Shown: in pieces, positions 17,359-26,622 of the stretch
How positions within the stretch are numbered: position 1 is the first letter of the stretch
Layout of the letters: each line of letters opens with the position of its first letter
NCBI RefSeq assembly: GCF_001636425.1
Contig: NZ_KV440953.1
Coordinates: 1,500,847 to 1,564,846, forward strand
Length of the DNA: 64,000 nucleotides
Reading direction: 5' to 3'
Source: Heyndrickxia acidicola
GTDB taxonomy: Bacteria; Bacillota; Bacilli; Bacillales; Bacillaceae_C
Position numbers and translations under genes: made by a program
Notes under the pieces: generated by a model
What the model saw: the letters and a program-made list of their open reading frames with translations, nothing else
Databases searched by the model: none
Told to the model about the DNA's origin: nothing

Positions 17359-18840
17359 TTAAAGATTTAAGAGGCTTAAAGCGATTTTGTCTTCAATACT
17401 TTTTATGTCCGGGACAATGAAATTATTTATCATTACACTAAAAATAAACCTTTTTCCACTTATGGATACTGCATAGCCGGATAATGAGCTGACACCCGTT
17501 AATGAACCTGTCTTCGCTCTGATGCGTCCTGCTGCTTCCTTTTGCATAAGCCTATTTCTTAACGTACCTCCGAGCTCTTTGCTTTTTGAGCCTGAAACCG
17601 GGAGAGCGTTTAAAAAGACCGGAAACCAATCATAGGATTGAATTGCGAAAAGGAGTTTCGTTATATCATTGGGCGGAACGAGATCTGACTGGGATATTCC
17701 CGAACCATCCCGCAGGTATAAATGGTCCTGCCGTACACCAAATGTGCTCATGATATCCCCTATCGCCATTGTTCCGCTGTTCCAGGTTCCCTCATTGTAA
17801 ACCACTTTTCCCAATTCCTTTGTAAAGATCTCTGCATGGCCATTATTGCTGTATTTTAGTAAGGGCAAAATCATTTTCCCGAGAGGCTTTGACTGATGAA
17901 CAGCGAGAATTACAGCTTTCTTAGGAGTTCGTTTCATTTTCTCAGAATGTTTTTCAAATTTAATTCCAGACGCTTTTAAGGATTGCTTAAAGAGTGTTAA
18001 TGCATAAAGTGATGGCTCCCACACGGCTACACTTTTACGTAAAACGGATGATTGGAGGGGAATTGTACCTTTTACAGTCACTTGATTATTTCCATGTTCA
18101 CGAATAGTTGTAACAAATCTTCTGCCATCTGCTTTAACTGTTTGAACATCCTGCTTAATTGTCAAATACTTACTGTCAGGAATGACACGTATGGCGGCTG
18201 GATCACCAGCCTTTTTTCCAGGCTTCACCTGGATGATAGCTGTCCCATTGTCAAATTCTTGACCCGTGGATACGGTCAGTGCAGATACTCCTGCACCATA
18301 ATAATCATCTTCATCACTCCAGGGCAGATCGATAGAGTATCGGAGTGAATCATATCTGCTGTCATCCCCGTATATATTTCCCTCTATTTTACTGATATGT
18401 CTTAGCTTTAATTTTTTGGCTAATCGATTTACATCCTTAGCTAATAATGTAGGGTCGCCATTTCCCTGGAGATATACATTTCCCTTGAGTACAGATCCAT
18501 TTATTTTCCCATCCGTCAATACCTTTGTTTGGAAAGTATATCCGCTTCCCAGTACATGAAGAGCTGAAGCAGCCGTTAAAAGCTTTAGATTGGATGCCGG
18601 CCGAAGCCTTACGCTCCCATTATAGCTGTATAGGAGCCCGCCGCTAATTGCATCACGAATACTGATTCCGGCAATAGATCCCTGGAGCCGCTTATCACCT
18701 AAAATTGGCTGAATGCTCGTTTTGAGTGCATCACTTTCTGTTCCATCCATCCGCACAGCGCCTGCTGTTTGTAAAGGCATTGCTACAGCCAAAAATACCC
18801 CTAGAAATGAGTTAACAAGGATTCTTTTAACGTTTTTCAA
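17359..18840 (-). CDS. D-alanyl-D-alanine carboxypeptidase/endopeptidase (PBP4 type, family S13)
   Basis: Secreted penicillin-binding protein of 493 residues, DacC/DacB-like. A signal peptide covers about the first 28 residues (ILVNSFLGVFLAVAMPLQTAGA). The three active-site motifs are SNLK in LRPASNLKLLTAAS, SNN in KYSNNGHAE and KTG in IRAKTGSLTGVSS. The insert between the first two motifs is typical of the S13 class. It trims pentapeptide ends or cleaves cross-links in peptidoglycan. Start is TTG with SD TAGGAGAG. The LD-carboxypeptidase gene follows at 24 bp. Confidence 0.92.
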   Translation of the reverse strand: MKNVKRILVNSFLGVFLAVAMPLQTAGAVRMDGTESDALKTSIQPILGDKRLQGSIAGISIRDAISGGLLYSYNGSVRLRPASNLKLLTAASALHVLGSGYTFQTKVLTDGKINGSVLKGNVYLQGNGDPTLLAKDVNRLAKKLKLRHISKIEGNIYGDDSRYDSLRYSIDLPWSDEDDYYGAGVSALTVSTGQEFDNGTAIIQVKPGKKAGDPAAIRVIPDSKYLTIKQDVQTVKADGRRFVTTIREHGNNQVTVKGTIPLQSSVLRKSVAVWEPSLYALTLFKQSLKASGIKFEKHSEKMKRTPKKAVILAVHQSKPLGKMILPLLKYSNNGHAEIFTKELGKVVYNEGTWNSGTMAIGDIMSTFGVRQDHLYLRDGSGISQSDLVPPNDITKLLFAIQSYDWFPVFLNALPVSGSKSKELGGTLRNRLMQKEAAGRIRAKTGSLTGVSSLSGYAVSISGKRFIFSVMINNFIVPDIKSIEDKIALSLLNL

Positions 18841-19063
18841 AATACCGCTCTCCTATCATCAACCTGTCTTGGTCGTTGGAATCGGTATTACTATCCCCTT
18901 CTAAAATTTGGTTATTCCTTTTAGCATCATTCATATTTCATACAGTGCTTTATTCTATTTCAAAAAATAATTAACGAGCTTTTCTTCGAATACACAGAGA
19001 GGAACCTATTTACCGATTTCACATAAAATGAACCACCTTTGCTTAATGAAAGGATGGAATATC

Positions 19064-19792
19064 ATGAATTTTACTTATCAAGATGCACTGGCACATTATG
19101 GAATTGGAGGGGCTCATCCGGGAGGGCTTTCCTTAACAAAAGAAATTTTGTCCAAGGAACAAATAACTAAGCAGACTAAATTTTTGGACGCAGGCTGCGG
19201 CACCGGTCAGACCGCTGCCTATCTGGCACGTACGTATCCATGCTTTATCTCTGCGATCGATCATCATCCTGTCATGGTAAAAAAGGCAAAACAACGCTTT
19301 AACAATGAAAATATCCAAATCGATATACATGAAGGCAGCATAGAAAAGACTTCTTTTGAGGATAACACCTTCGATATCATTTTATCTGAGTCGGTCACCG
19401 TCTTTACAAACATCTCCACCACTTTAAAAGAATACTACCGCATTTTAAAACCCGGCGGTGTTTTGATTGACCTGGATATGACTGCAGAGCCAGCATTGGA
19501 TGAAATCGGAAAAGATAAGATTAAAAAAACCTACAATATTAATGAAGTGCTGACAGAGAAAGAATGGCTGGAGAAATTGACGGAGGCTGGGTTCCATTCC
19601 ATTGACATTCTATATTCGGACACGGTATATTCCCAGATTAAGAAGTCCTCTGAAACGGTGAATCAGGAAGCAGATTTTAATTTATCCAAATCCATTGATC
19701 CAAAGCTGAGTGATATCATGCACCAGCATTACCAATTAACCAACCAATATGCAATGAATTTGGGGCACAGAGTATTCAGGGCGGTTCGCTAA
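19064..19792 (+). CDS. SAM-dependent methyltransferase
   Basis: Class I methyltransferase of 242 residues. Motif I is FLDAGCGTGQTAAYLA, the acidic ribose-binding residue follows in ISAIDHHPVMVKKA, and the post-motif region is TFDIILSESVTVFTN and LKPGGVLIDLDM. The start at 19064 is chosen because AAAGGATGG stands upstream; an in-frame ATG at 19028 has no SD. The substrate is unknown; it resembles UbiE-like small-molecule methyltransferases. Its stop codon is followed within 2-3 bp by a dispersed repeat. Confidence 0.85.
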   Translation: MNFTYQDALAHYGIGGAHPGGLSLTKEILSKEQITKQTKFLDAGCGTGQTAAYLARTYPCFISAIDHHPVMVKKAKQRFNNENIQIDIHEGSIEKTSFEDNTFDIILSESVTVFTNISTTLKEYYRILKPGGVLIDLDMTAEPALDEIGKDKIKKTYNINEVLTEKEWLEKLTEAGFHSIDILYSDTVYSQIKKSSETVNQEADFNLSKSIDPKLSDIMHQHYQLTNQYAMNLGHRVFRAVR

Positions 19793-19793
19793 G

Positions 19794-19945
19794 AAAAGCG
19801 CAAGCGCCTTGATCATCGGCGTACGGATTTCAAAGCCTTCGAATGAGATAAAGGAAACACAGCGAGGTACTTCACGAGCTGATGTTGACTTATCTTAGTG
19901 AGAATACGTAGAAATCCGCTAGCCAATAGGCGCTGGATCCAGTCA
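19794..19945 (+). repeat. Dispersed 150-bp hairpin repeat (GCGCAAGCGCC family), copy 1
   Basis: The left end AAAGCGCAAGCGCCTTG and the right end CAATAGGCGCTGGATC are imperfect inverted repeats. The conserved interior includes AACACAGCGAGG and GCTGATGTTGACTTATCTTA. The same blocks recur at 48432-48545 and 52791-52930. It begins just after the methyltransferase stop codon. Confidence 0.75.
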
Positions 19946-19977
19946 GTACCGTTGGTTAAATAATATAATTACGATAA

Positions 19978-20010
19978 AGAAGTGCCGAGATTAACTCTTG
20001 GCACTTCTTT
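19978..20010. terminator. Hairpin terminator between converging genes
   Basis: Stem AAGTGCCGAG / CTCTTGGCACTT with loop ATTAA, followed by T-rich sequence on the plus strand. Confidence 0.8.
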
Positions 20011-20018
20011 GTTGTGTA

Positions 20019-20219
20019 CTATAATTTTATATGGTTTTTTCCTTTGAACCACTTTCGGATAAACACGATATTCATAGAAATAGATGCACATAAGATAGCC
20101 AGGAAAGTAACTCCAATCCACATATATCCAAGCCAAAAGCCTGCCGCAGAAAATACAGCAAGGGCAACAGAAATGATCCAGCCAAAAATAAGCGTTGCAA
20201 TATAATAGGTCTTTTCCAA
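20019..20219 (-). CDS. Small two-helix membrane protein, 66 residues
   Basis: Two membrane helices (about 5-28 and 33-52) and a short basic C-terminal tail (FIRKWFKGKNHIKL). The start is TTG with SD AGGG 6 nt upstream. No family is recognised. It has a terminator downstream and a MITE-like element about 50 bp upstream, so its promoter lies between them or inside the element. Confidence 0.55.
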   Translation of the reverse strand: MEKTYYIATLIFGWIISVALAVFSAAGFWLGYMWIGVTFLAILCASISMNIVFIRKWFKGKNHIKL

Positions 20220-20271
20220 TCCATTCCCTGCTTTCTAAAAGGCTAATATTTTATAACTCTTTTTTTAGGAA

Positions 20272-20433
20272 GGCTCTTTTCATAAACTTTCTTGTTATTT
20301 GTATAAAGTAATCTAGCATACAAAGGGTTCAATCTTTCAAACTAAATGACTTAAAACGAAAAGATGCCACGATGACGCACCCCTTACGACTTTAACACTT
20401 TTACAAAAAACAACAATCTATGAGAAAACAGCC
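20272..20433. mobile_element. MITE-like element, copy 2
   Basis: A 162-bp element from GGCTCTTTTCATAAAC to TGAGAAAACAGCC. The flanks TTTAGGAA (20264-20271) and ATTAGGAA (20434-20441) form an 8-bp target duplication with one mismatch. The right duplication includes the coaW stop codon, as in copy 1. Confidence 0.8.
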
Positions 20434-20434
20434 A

Positions 20435-21232
20435 TTAGGAAAGCATTGCCCCAATGGCCCCTGTCCATCTTCCTGAAGCAGGAAAATGGGGTGTAATTCC
20501 AGCCTGTTGGTGATAGCGGGCAGTATAGTCTTTTAAAACTGGATTTTCGTAAAAGGCTCCTCCAAGGAAAATAACGTCTTCAACCTTTAAGCTTCCAACA
20601 GCCTGCAGAATTAATAGGCTAAGATTTTCGGCAATCATGTTCGCCAGTGCAGCAGCAAGGGACTCGCGGTTTTTATTTTCACTTCCGGCTTTCCCGAAGT
20701 TGGAAGCAGTTAAATCCTTTGGCAGAGGGGAATCACAATCGGAATAGATATCAGAAACCATCAGATCGACAAGGCTTCTGTCGCCTTTCTTAGCCATACA
20801 CGTCAGTTTTCCATAGTCGTCCTCATTTGTCAGAATGGAACCAAGGCCTACAAATGTTCCTCCACCAAGCCCTGTTCCCAGCAATCTCTTCGATACTCCA
20901 TTCTCCATATGAAAAAGGGATGTTCCGGTTCCTGCCATTACCATTAAATATTTTTCAATAGGTTTTTTGATTTCTGAGCTCACTATAAATTCTGTTCCCT
21001 TTTCAATGGCAGAGAATTCAGGAACCTTCACGATATTTTTGCCAAATTGATACTCCAGCTCTTCCGCTCTTCCGCCTGTAACAGCTATTTCAGAATCTGG
21101 AACCAGCCATTTCAGCCAGTTTACGGCTTCAGTTGTTTGCTCATTTGGATAAACCTTTTTGTGAATAGCATCATTCTCTTGATAAACGATTTTCAAAAAA
21201 CTTCCGCCTGCATCTATTCCAATTTTCTTCAT
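20435..21232 (-). CDS. coaW: Type II pantothenate kinase
   Basis: ATP-dependent phosphorylation of pantothenate, the first step of CoA synthesis. The 265-residue protein starts MKKIGIDAGGSFLKIVY, an actin-like ATPase phosphate-1 motif, and contains VMAGTGTSLFHMENG and LLGTGLGGGTFVGLG. Staphylococcal CoaW-type enzymes resist feedback by CoA. The start at 21232 follows the SD AAGGAGG; the open frame extends upstream without a ribosome binding site. It lies 72 bp after sbcC on the same strand. Confidence 0.88.
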   Translation of the reverse strand: MKKIGIDAGGSFLKIVYQENDAIHKKVYPNEQTTEAVNWLKWLVPDSEIAVTGGRAEELEYQFGKNIVKVPEFSAIEKGTEFIVSSEIKKPIEKYLMVMAGTGTSLFHMENGVSKRLLGTGLGGGTFVGLGSILTNEDDYGKLTCMAKKGDRSLVDLMVSDIYSDCDSPLPKDLTASNFGKAGSENKNRESLAAALANMIAENLSLLILQAVGSLKVEDVIFLGGAFYENPVLKDYTARYHQQAGITPHFPASGRWTGAIGAMLS

Positions 21233-21304
21233 GGCTGCCTCCTTAAGGACAATCTTGTCCATGATAAACAAAGAGATGTGTATGAAACAACTTCCCATAT
21301 TCGA

Positions 21305-24300
21305 CTAACCAAGAAATTCAAAGCTTGTACAGCTGCCCGATTGGGTTGCTGTCACTTCCAAACGAGCATCAATTCTTTCTTTCAGCTCAGGTACATGTGA
21401 AATAATTCCCACAAGCCTTCCGCTGCTTTGTATTTCCATTAAAGCCTCTATCGCATGATCCAAGGATTCCGGATCGAGGGTTCCAAAGCCTTCATCAATA
21501 AACATTGTTTCAAGGGAAACTCCGCCAGCATATTGCTGAACAATATCGGCTAAACCAAGTGCCAAAGAAAGGGCTGCTTTAAAACTTTCTCCTCCGGACA
21601 GCGTCTTAACATGTCTTTCCTGGCCTGTATATTGGTCAAATACAAGGAGTTCCAATCCACTCTGTGAATTTCCTTTGGATCGATCCGTTTTTCGTAACAG
21701 CTGGTATCGTCCTCCGGTCATTTTGATTAATCTGCCGTTGGCCGCGGTTAAAATATCATCCAAAAAAGAGGCCAGTACATATCTTTCAAACGTAATACGG
21801 TACGTATTTTGGCCTTTTGCCATGTCCGATAAATGGCCAATTGTCTTATATTTCTCTTCTGCCGTTTTTATTTCTTCATTAATTATTACTACTTTATCCC
21901 GAATATCTGCATTTTGCCTCTGCTGCAAAAGAAAACTTGTCTGTTTATCGGCAATTTTTACGAGTTCCTTCTCCATTTCGTGAAAAGCATTTGTAAGAGC
22001 CTGTAGATCAGGCATTTCAACGCCTTGAAGACGATCTGTTATATCTGTAAGGCGGTCGGATACTGAGCGGTATTCTTCGCCAAATTGCTGGACGGCTTGC
22101 TCCAAAAGCTTTACCTGTTCAGAAGTCCGCTTTGCACCGGCAAATGCTTGATAATTTCCAAAACCTTGCTCTTCAAGCAGGACGACAAAAGCTTCTCTTT
22201 CTTCTTTCAGTACTTGCTCGGCTTTTTTTGCCATCTCCTTTAATTGTTTTAAGGACGCTTCACTTGCCGAAAGATGCTCTTTGCTGTTTTGAACCTGCTT
22301 CCTAGCTTCTTCATAGGATGCTTCCATGGCCTGTTTTCTAGTTTGTAGATTGTTTAGTTTTTGGTCAAAGCTGCTCCTTGACCTTAAGTCTATCGGTAAA
22401 GAGTTCACTAGATGCTGTACAGATGATTTTTTTTCAATAAACTCTCTAATATGGGTTCTTTCTCTTTCTTGAAGCTGCTCAAGCTTAACTCTCGCACCCT
22501 TTAACGTATCTGCGGCCTTTTTATTCTCAGAAGACAACATCTCCTGATAAGCCATCTTTTCTTTTAGACTGGCAAGTTGCTTTTCATTCTTTAGATTACT
22601 CTGTTGAACATCGGAAAGAGATTCTTCAAGCTTTTCTACACTAAACGCAGGGAGATAAGTGCGCAATTCAGTTATTTGTTCTTCCAAAGAAGTTTCTGCA
22701 GCAGAATAAACAGATTTAGATTCCAGCCAGCGCGATTCTGAGTTTGCCTTTTCTTTTTCCAACATCTCTGCATCCAGTCTGGCTGCTTTTAAATCGGATT
22801 CATTCGGTATATCGTTTAATGAAACAGCTGGATTAGGATGATGAATTGAACCACAAACAGGACACGGTTCTCCTTCATCCAAGATTTGTGCAATAAGCGA
22901 GGCCTGTCCCATCTGCCAGCTTTGTTCCATCTTGGTCAATGTTTCTCTTGCATCCGCCAGCCTGCTTAACGCATTTTGATATTCAGAATTTCTTTCACTC
23001 ATGCTTTGTTCCAGCCTGCTTTTACGAGTACTCCAGTCTCTAAGCTTTTCCAGCATCTCCAGCGTTTTTTGATGATGATGCAGCATCCTCTCGGTCTCAT
23101 AAAACTCTTTATGTACCGTCTCTAGTTTTTCCAACTCCCTATTATTAGATTCGAATGTTTCCTCAAGCTTGAAAAGAGTAGTTTTCTCCAGTTCCACCTG
23201 CCCCGCAAGGTGCATTTGGAGCTGCTCCAATCTTTTTAATTCCAATTCCTTTTCTGCAAAAGAATAAACATCCTCTTTTACATTATTTAATGTATGCAGT
23301 TCTTTTACAATCTGCTCTCTATCAGATGCCCTCTCCTCTTCTTTTTGCAGTAGTGCTAAAGCACTGTCAAGCTCTTTTTTAGCTAAAAGAACCTTTCCCT
23401 CCGCCTTTTTAAGAGCATCAAGATTTCCATCATAATCCTTTCGCAGCCGGTGACATAACATATCTTGCTGTTCAAGCCTTGCCGCCTTGTGAGCATTGTC
23501 AATTTCTGATTTTTTCCCTTCGATTTGATCTCTTTGCTCAATTAAAATTTCTTTTTGTTTCCTTAGCTGTTCCTTTAACTCTATCTGTTTAACGATTGAA
23601 TCAGCTTCATCCAGCCTTTTTTTAGCGTTATCCCGTTCTATCTTCTTTTGTTCATATAATATTCTTTCCTCTTCCAGCTTGTTTTTGATTTCATCAATCT
23701 CATTCTCAAGTCTGGCAAGAATCCAGCTGTCATTCAAATTTTCCTCTTCCAAAGCAAGCTTTAATTCCTCATCAAATAATATGGATAACCCTTTTAGAAT
23801 ATGGGTCCTCTCGGCCGCTTTCCCTTCAACCTGCCTCTTTAGTACCGTTGCTTCTTCTTTTAAATGGTCCTCAATTCTTTTATATAGCTGCGTATGAAAG
23901 AGTCTTTGAAGAATTGCTTCTTTGTCTTTGCTGTCCGATACCAGAAGTTTCCGAAATTCTCCTTGAGGAATCATCAGGATCTGCCTGAACTGGTTGGCAT
24001 CGAGCTGAATGATTTCTTTTATTTTTTCCTCTACTTCCCGAATATTAGAAGCGATAATCTCCCTTGTTCCATCCTCTTTTAACACATAGAGCTCTGCTTT
24101 GGCACCAATGGTGGTGAACCCTTCCCCGCGTGCTTTCTTTTTTTCCTGCAGAGGCGTTCGCCAAATGTAATATTTTTTATTCCGTAGAGCAAACTCAAGA
24201 GAGACCTCTGTAACAAAATCTTCCGGAGCAAATTGGCTTCTCAGCTCTGCCCCGTTTCGGTCCTCCCCGCTTGCCTTTCCATAAATGGCAAAACTGATTC

Positions 24301-24439
24301 CATCAAAAATAGTCGTTTTACCTGCTCCTGTTTTCCCTGAAATGACAAACATTGTACGATTTTCAAGCTCACTGAAATCAATGATTTCCTTTTTTGCATA
24401 CGGGCCAAAAGCCTGCATCATTAATTTTAAAGGTCTCAT
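21305..24439 (-). CDS. sbcC: Exonuclease subunit SbcC
   Basis: ATPase subunit of the SbcCD (Mre11-Rad50) nuclease that opens hairpins and processes DNA ends. At 1044 residues it has the full SMC-like layout: Walker A GKTGAGKTT (35-43), long coiled coils, the zinc hook CPVC near the middle (GEPCPVCGSIHHP), then the ABC signature LSGGESF and Walker B MFIDEGFGTLD at the C terminus. It overlaps sbcD by 4 bp (ATGA), so translation is coupled. Confidence 0.97.
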   Translation of the reverse strand: MRPLKLMMQAFGPYAKKEIIDFSELENRTMFVISGKTGAGKTTIFDGISFAIYGKASGEDRNGAELRSQFAPEDFVTEVSLEFALRNKKYYIWRTPLQEKKKARGEGFTTIGAKAELYVLKEDGTREIIASNIREVEEKIKEIIQLDANQFRQILMIPQGEFRKLLVSDSKDKEAILQRLFHTQLYKRIEDHLKEEATVLKRQVEGKAAERTHILKGLSILFDEELKLALEEENLNDSWILARLENEIDEIKNKLEEERILYEQKKIERDNAKKRLDEADSIVKQIELKEQLRKQKEILIEQRDQIEGKKSEIDNAHKAARLEQQDMLCHRLRKDYDGNLDALKKAEGKVLLAKKELDSALALLQKEEERASDREQIVKELHTLNNVKEDVYSFAEKELELKRLEQLQMHLAGQVELEKTTLFKLEETFESNNRELEKLETVHKEFYETERMLHHHQKTLEMLEKLRDWSTRKSRLEQSMSERNSEYQNALSRLADARETLTKMEQSWQMGQASLIAQILDEGEPCPVCGSIHHPNPAVSLNDIPNESDLKAARLDAEMLEKEKANSESRWLESKSVYSAAETSLEEQITELRTYLPAFSVEKLEESLSDVQQSNLKNEKQLASLKEKMAYQEMLSSENKKAADTLKGARVKLEQLQERERTHIREFIEKKSSVQHLVNSLPIDLRSRSSFDQKLNNLQTRKQAMEASYEEARKQVQNSKEHLSASEASLKQLKEMAKKAEQVLKEEREAFVVLLEEQGFGNYQAFAGAKRTSEQVKLLEQAVQQFGEEYRSVSDRLTDITDRLQGVEMPDLQALTNAFHEMEKELVKIADKQTSFLLQQRQNADIRDKVVIINEEIKTAEEKYKTIGHLSDMAKGQNTYRITFERYVLASFLDDILTAANGRLIKMTGGRYQLLRKTDRSKGNSQSGLELLVFDQYTGQERHVKTLSGGESFKAALSLALGLADIVQQYAGGVSLETMFIDEGFGTLDPESLDHAIEALMEIQSSGRLVGIISHVPELKERIDARLEVTATQSGSCTSFEFLG

Positions 24440-25581
24440 ATATTTCTTGGTTCCCCTTTCACTTTGTCAATAATGGCAGCCATAAGATCTTTTTTTTCCT
24501 TAGTGAAAGGTGTAGTTGTCATCTCCTGATAAAATTGCTCAAACAAGCTCAATTCAGTTACTTTTTCCGTATTCAACCCACGCAGTGATTGTTTTTGCTT
24601 CATATCCAGCCTGTCCACTTTACGCTCTAAATGAAGGACATTTGGATACACCTGTCGAAGCTTGTTTATAGGATCAAGTATAGCCCCATCATCAAGGAGC
24701 GTTACCTTTAAGTAGTCCTCCTGGCCATTGCCGTTCATAAAGGTTGGCTCAAGCAATTCTTCTAGGTACCCTTCGATTTCTCTCATATCTCTCTTTGGAG
24801 CGAGGGTTCTTTCTTCAATCTCTATGCTCCCATTATCTTGAACTGTGACAATTGAAACACTCTTGCGCTGTTTGGCTTCTGAAAAAGAATATTTTAGCAG
24901 AGACCCTGAATACCGTATCGTAGCATGCTTAATCGCATCTGGACTATGCAAATGCCCTAAGGCTGTGTAGGAAAATGGTGCAAAACAATCGCTCGAAACG
25001 CAGCCTGATCCGCCTACTGAAAGAATTCTTTCAGAATCTGAGGTTTGACCGCCCAGTACAAAGGCATGCCCTATAAAAACATTGGGCTCCTTGGAATTAA
25101 GATTCTTTTCGATTTGTCCAACTATTGCCCTCATCGCATCATCGTGTGAGTGAATGGAATCGTCATTCAATACCTGTCTCACTATTCCCGGCTCAGCGTA
25201 TGGAACCAAATAAAAATTCACTCCTCCTAAGTGTATTGGAGAAAGATCCGAAGACAGTTTTCCCTGCATATAAAATTTGCTGTGTTTATACCATGAGGCT
25301 CCAAAGGAAAGCCGTTCAGCACTGTCATGGTTTCCTGAAATGGCCAGGATAGGTGTTCTTAGTTCAACATTTATTTTAAATAAGGTTTTATCCAAAAGTT
25401 CCACCGCTTCAGTAGGAGGTACCGACCGATCATATAAGTCTCCTGCTATTACGACAGCATCCGGTTTTTCCTGTTCCACTAGTTCAACGAATTGATGTAA
25501 GACTTCTCTTTGTTCTTCTGTCATATATACTCCGTGCACAAGCTTTCCCAGGTGCCAATCAGCTGTATGTATGAATTTCAT
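24436..25581 (-). CDS. sbcD: Exonuclease subunit SbcD
   Basis: Mn-dependent phosphoesterase partner of SbcC, 381 residues. Metallophosphoesterase motifs in order: HTADWHLGK (5-13), GDLYDR, GNHDSAER, GHAF and GHLHSPD. It hydrolyses double-strand ends and hairpins in complex with SbcC. SD AGAGGTGGAG precedes the ATG. It is transcribed from an extended -10 promoter at 25614-25622. In B. subtilis these genes sit with addAB; here they stand next to yneK, so the location differs. Confidence 0.96.
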   Translation of the reverse strand: MKFIHTADWHLGKLVHGVYMTEEQREVLHQFVELVEQEKPDAVVIAGDLYDRSVPPTEAVELLDKTLFKINVELRTPILAISGNHDSAERLSFGASWYKHSKFYMQGKLSSDLSPIHLGGVNFYLVPYAEPGIVRQVLNDDSIHSHDDAMRAIVGQIEKNLNSKEPNVFIGHAFVLGGQTSDSERILSVGGSGCVSSDCFAPFSYTALGHLHSPDAIKHATIRYSGSLLKYSFSEAKQRKSVSIVTVQDNGSIEIEERTLAPKRDMREIEGYLEELLEPTFMNGNGQEDYLKVTLLDDGAILDPINKLRQVYPNVLHLERKVDRLDMKQKQSLRGLNTEKVTELSLFEQFYQEMTTTPFTKEKKDLMAAIIDKVKGEPRNI

Positions 25582-25613
25582 AACTCCACCTCTATTTATT
25601 TTCTGGTTCTATT

Positions 25614-25622
25614 ATTATATCA
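25614..25622 (-). promoter_or_regulatory. Extended -10 promoter of sbcDC
   Basis: TGATATAAT on the minus strand (TGn plus a perfect TATAAT), about 40 bp before the sbcD start. No clear -35 and no SOS box was found. Confidence 0.5.
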
Positions 25623-25672
25623 AATAAAACCTTTTGAATAAATTTGATAGAGTTCTTGTATACGTCCTGCTT

Positions 25673-25733
25673 GTTGATTTAAACTTGCACTCGCTTTTCC
25701 CGCAGGAGTCCCGCATCTTCCACTTCAATCAAC
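25673..25733 (-). repeat. GC-rich GTTGATT...AATCAAC repeat, shortened copy
   Basis: Begins GTTGATTT and ends CAATCAAC, keeping the core CACTCGCTTTTCCCGCAGG. About half of a full copy (see 38867-38992) is missing. A further worn piece with CTGCAGG and GGAGTCTCTCCGG follows to about 25860. Confidence 0.6.
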
Positions 25734-25975
25734 TTTGAATTCAAATCTATTTCGGCTTTACGTAAGGTATTGATTGCGTTTTGACCATCCTGCTGGCTGA
25801 TTTATCCTGCAGGTACTCTCTTCCCGAGAGGTTGCGGAGTCTCTCCGGAATAAATCTCAACATTGAACTTTAGTTGTGCTCTACATAAAGCACGTTATGA
25901 ATTTTTCTTGTGGGCTTTATTCGTTTTTCGCTATAATAGGAGTAAAGGAAATGCACTGATTTTAGGGGTGAAGAC

Positions 25976-26401
25976 ATGTTAAGCGGCTGGTTTTTATGGT
26001 TTATCCTTATCTGGGTTATTATTCTCTTTTCCTTTTTCGCCATTGGTGGATTTTTTATGTTCAGAAAATTTTTAAAACGAATGCCCAAAGAAGACGGCAA
26101 GTCCATTATGGATTGGGAGGATTTTTACGTTGACGCATCCCTGAGGCTTTGGACACCTGCCCAAAAGGAATTTTTGGAGGAGTTGGTAAGCCCGGTTCCC
26201 GAATTATTCAGAGATGTGGCCCGCCATAAAATTGCGGGGAAAATTGGGGAAATTGCCCTTTCAGACATGGCCAGTCAAATTACTTTTGATCATGTTATCC
26301 GCGGTTATATCCAAGCCACTCCAAAGAGAGATCATAAATTTCTTAGAAAAAAATTAAATCAGATGGAGATTGATGTTAGACCGTATGAACATTTATTTTA
26401 A
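25976..26401 (+). CDS. yneK: DUF2621 membrane protein YneK
   Basis: A 141-residue protein with one N-terminal membrane helix (LSGWFLWFILIWVIILFSFFAIGGFFMF) and a cytoplasmic domain. It matches B. subtilis YneK in length, topology and position next to ccdC. The function is not known. SD AGGGGTGA precedes the ATG. It is followed at once by a short hairpin terminator. Confidence 0.85.
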   Translation: MLSGWFLWFILIWVIILFSFFAIGGFFMFRKFLKRMPKEDGKSIMDWEDFYVDASLRLWTPAQKEFLEELVSPVPELFRDVARHKIAGKIGEIALSDMASQITFDHVIRGYIQATPKRDHKFLRKKLNQMEIDVRPYEHLF

Positions 26402-26422
26402 TACCGCTGCAAGCGGTTTTTT
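26402..26422 (+). terminator. yneK terminator
   Basis: ACCGCT GCA AGCGGT followed by seven T; the stem begins 2 nt after the stop codon. Confidence 0.88.
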
Positions 26423-26428
26423 TATTTA

Positions 26429-26494
26429 TGCTGCAGGCAGGCAACATACGGAATAAGCCTTTGTACGTAAAGCAACAATCTATGCGAAACATCC
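26429..26494. mobile_element. MITE-like element, copy 3 (internally deleted)
   Basis: Only 66 bp: a changed left end (TGCTG), then the right part ACGTAAAGCAACAATCTATG. It is flanked by perfect TTTATTTA duplications (26421-26428 and 26495-26502), so it moved or was deleted as a unit. It sits directly behind the yneK terminator. Confidence 0.65.
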
Positions 26495-26595
26495 TTTATT
26501 TATGCTTTCCCTGTACTTTCGTCTGTCTAAGCAATTTTTCCCCTTAGCCATAATCTCTCTAATCACCTTGTACTTTAACAAGATTTAGTAAAAAA

Positions 26596-26622
26596 ACAGC
26601 GCCAATTTGGCGCTGTTTTACT
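26596..26622 (-). terminator. ccdC terminator
   Basis: AAAACAGCGCCAATTTGGCGCTGTTTT: an 11-bp perfect stem with a short loop and T-rich ends, overlapping the end of ccdC. Confidence 0.85.
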
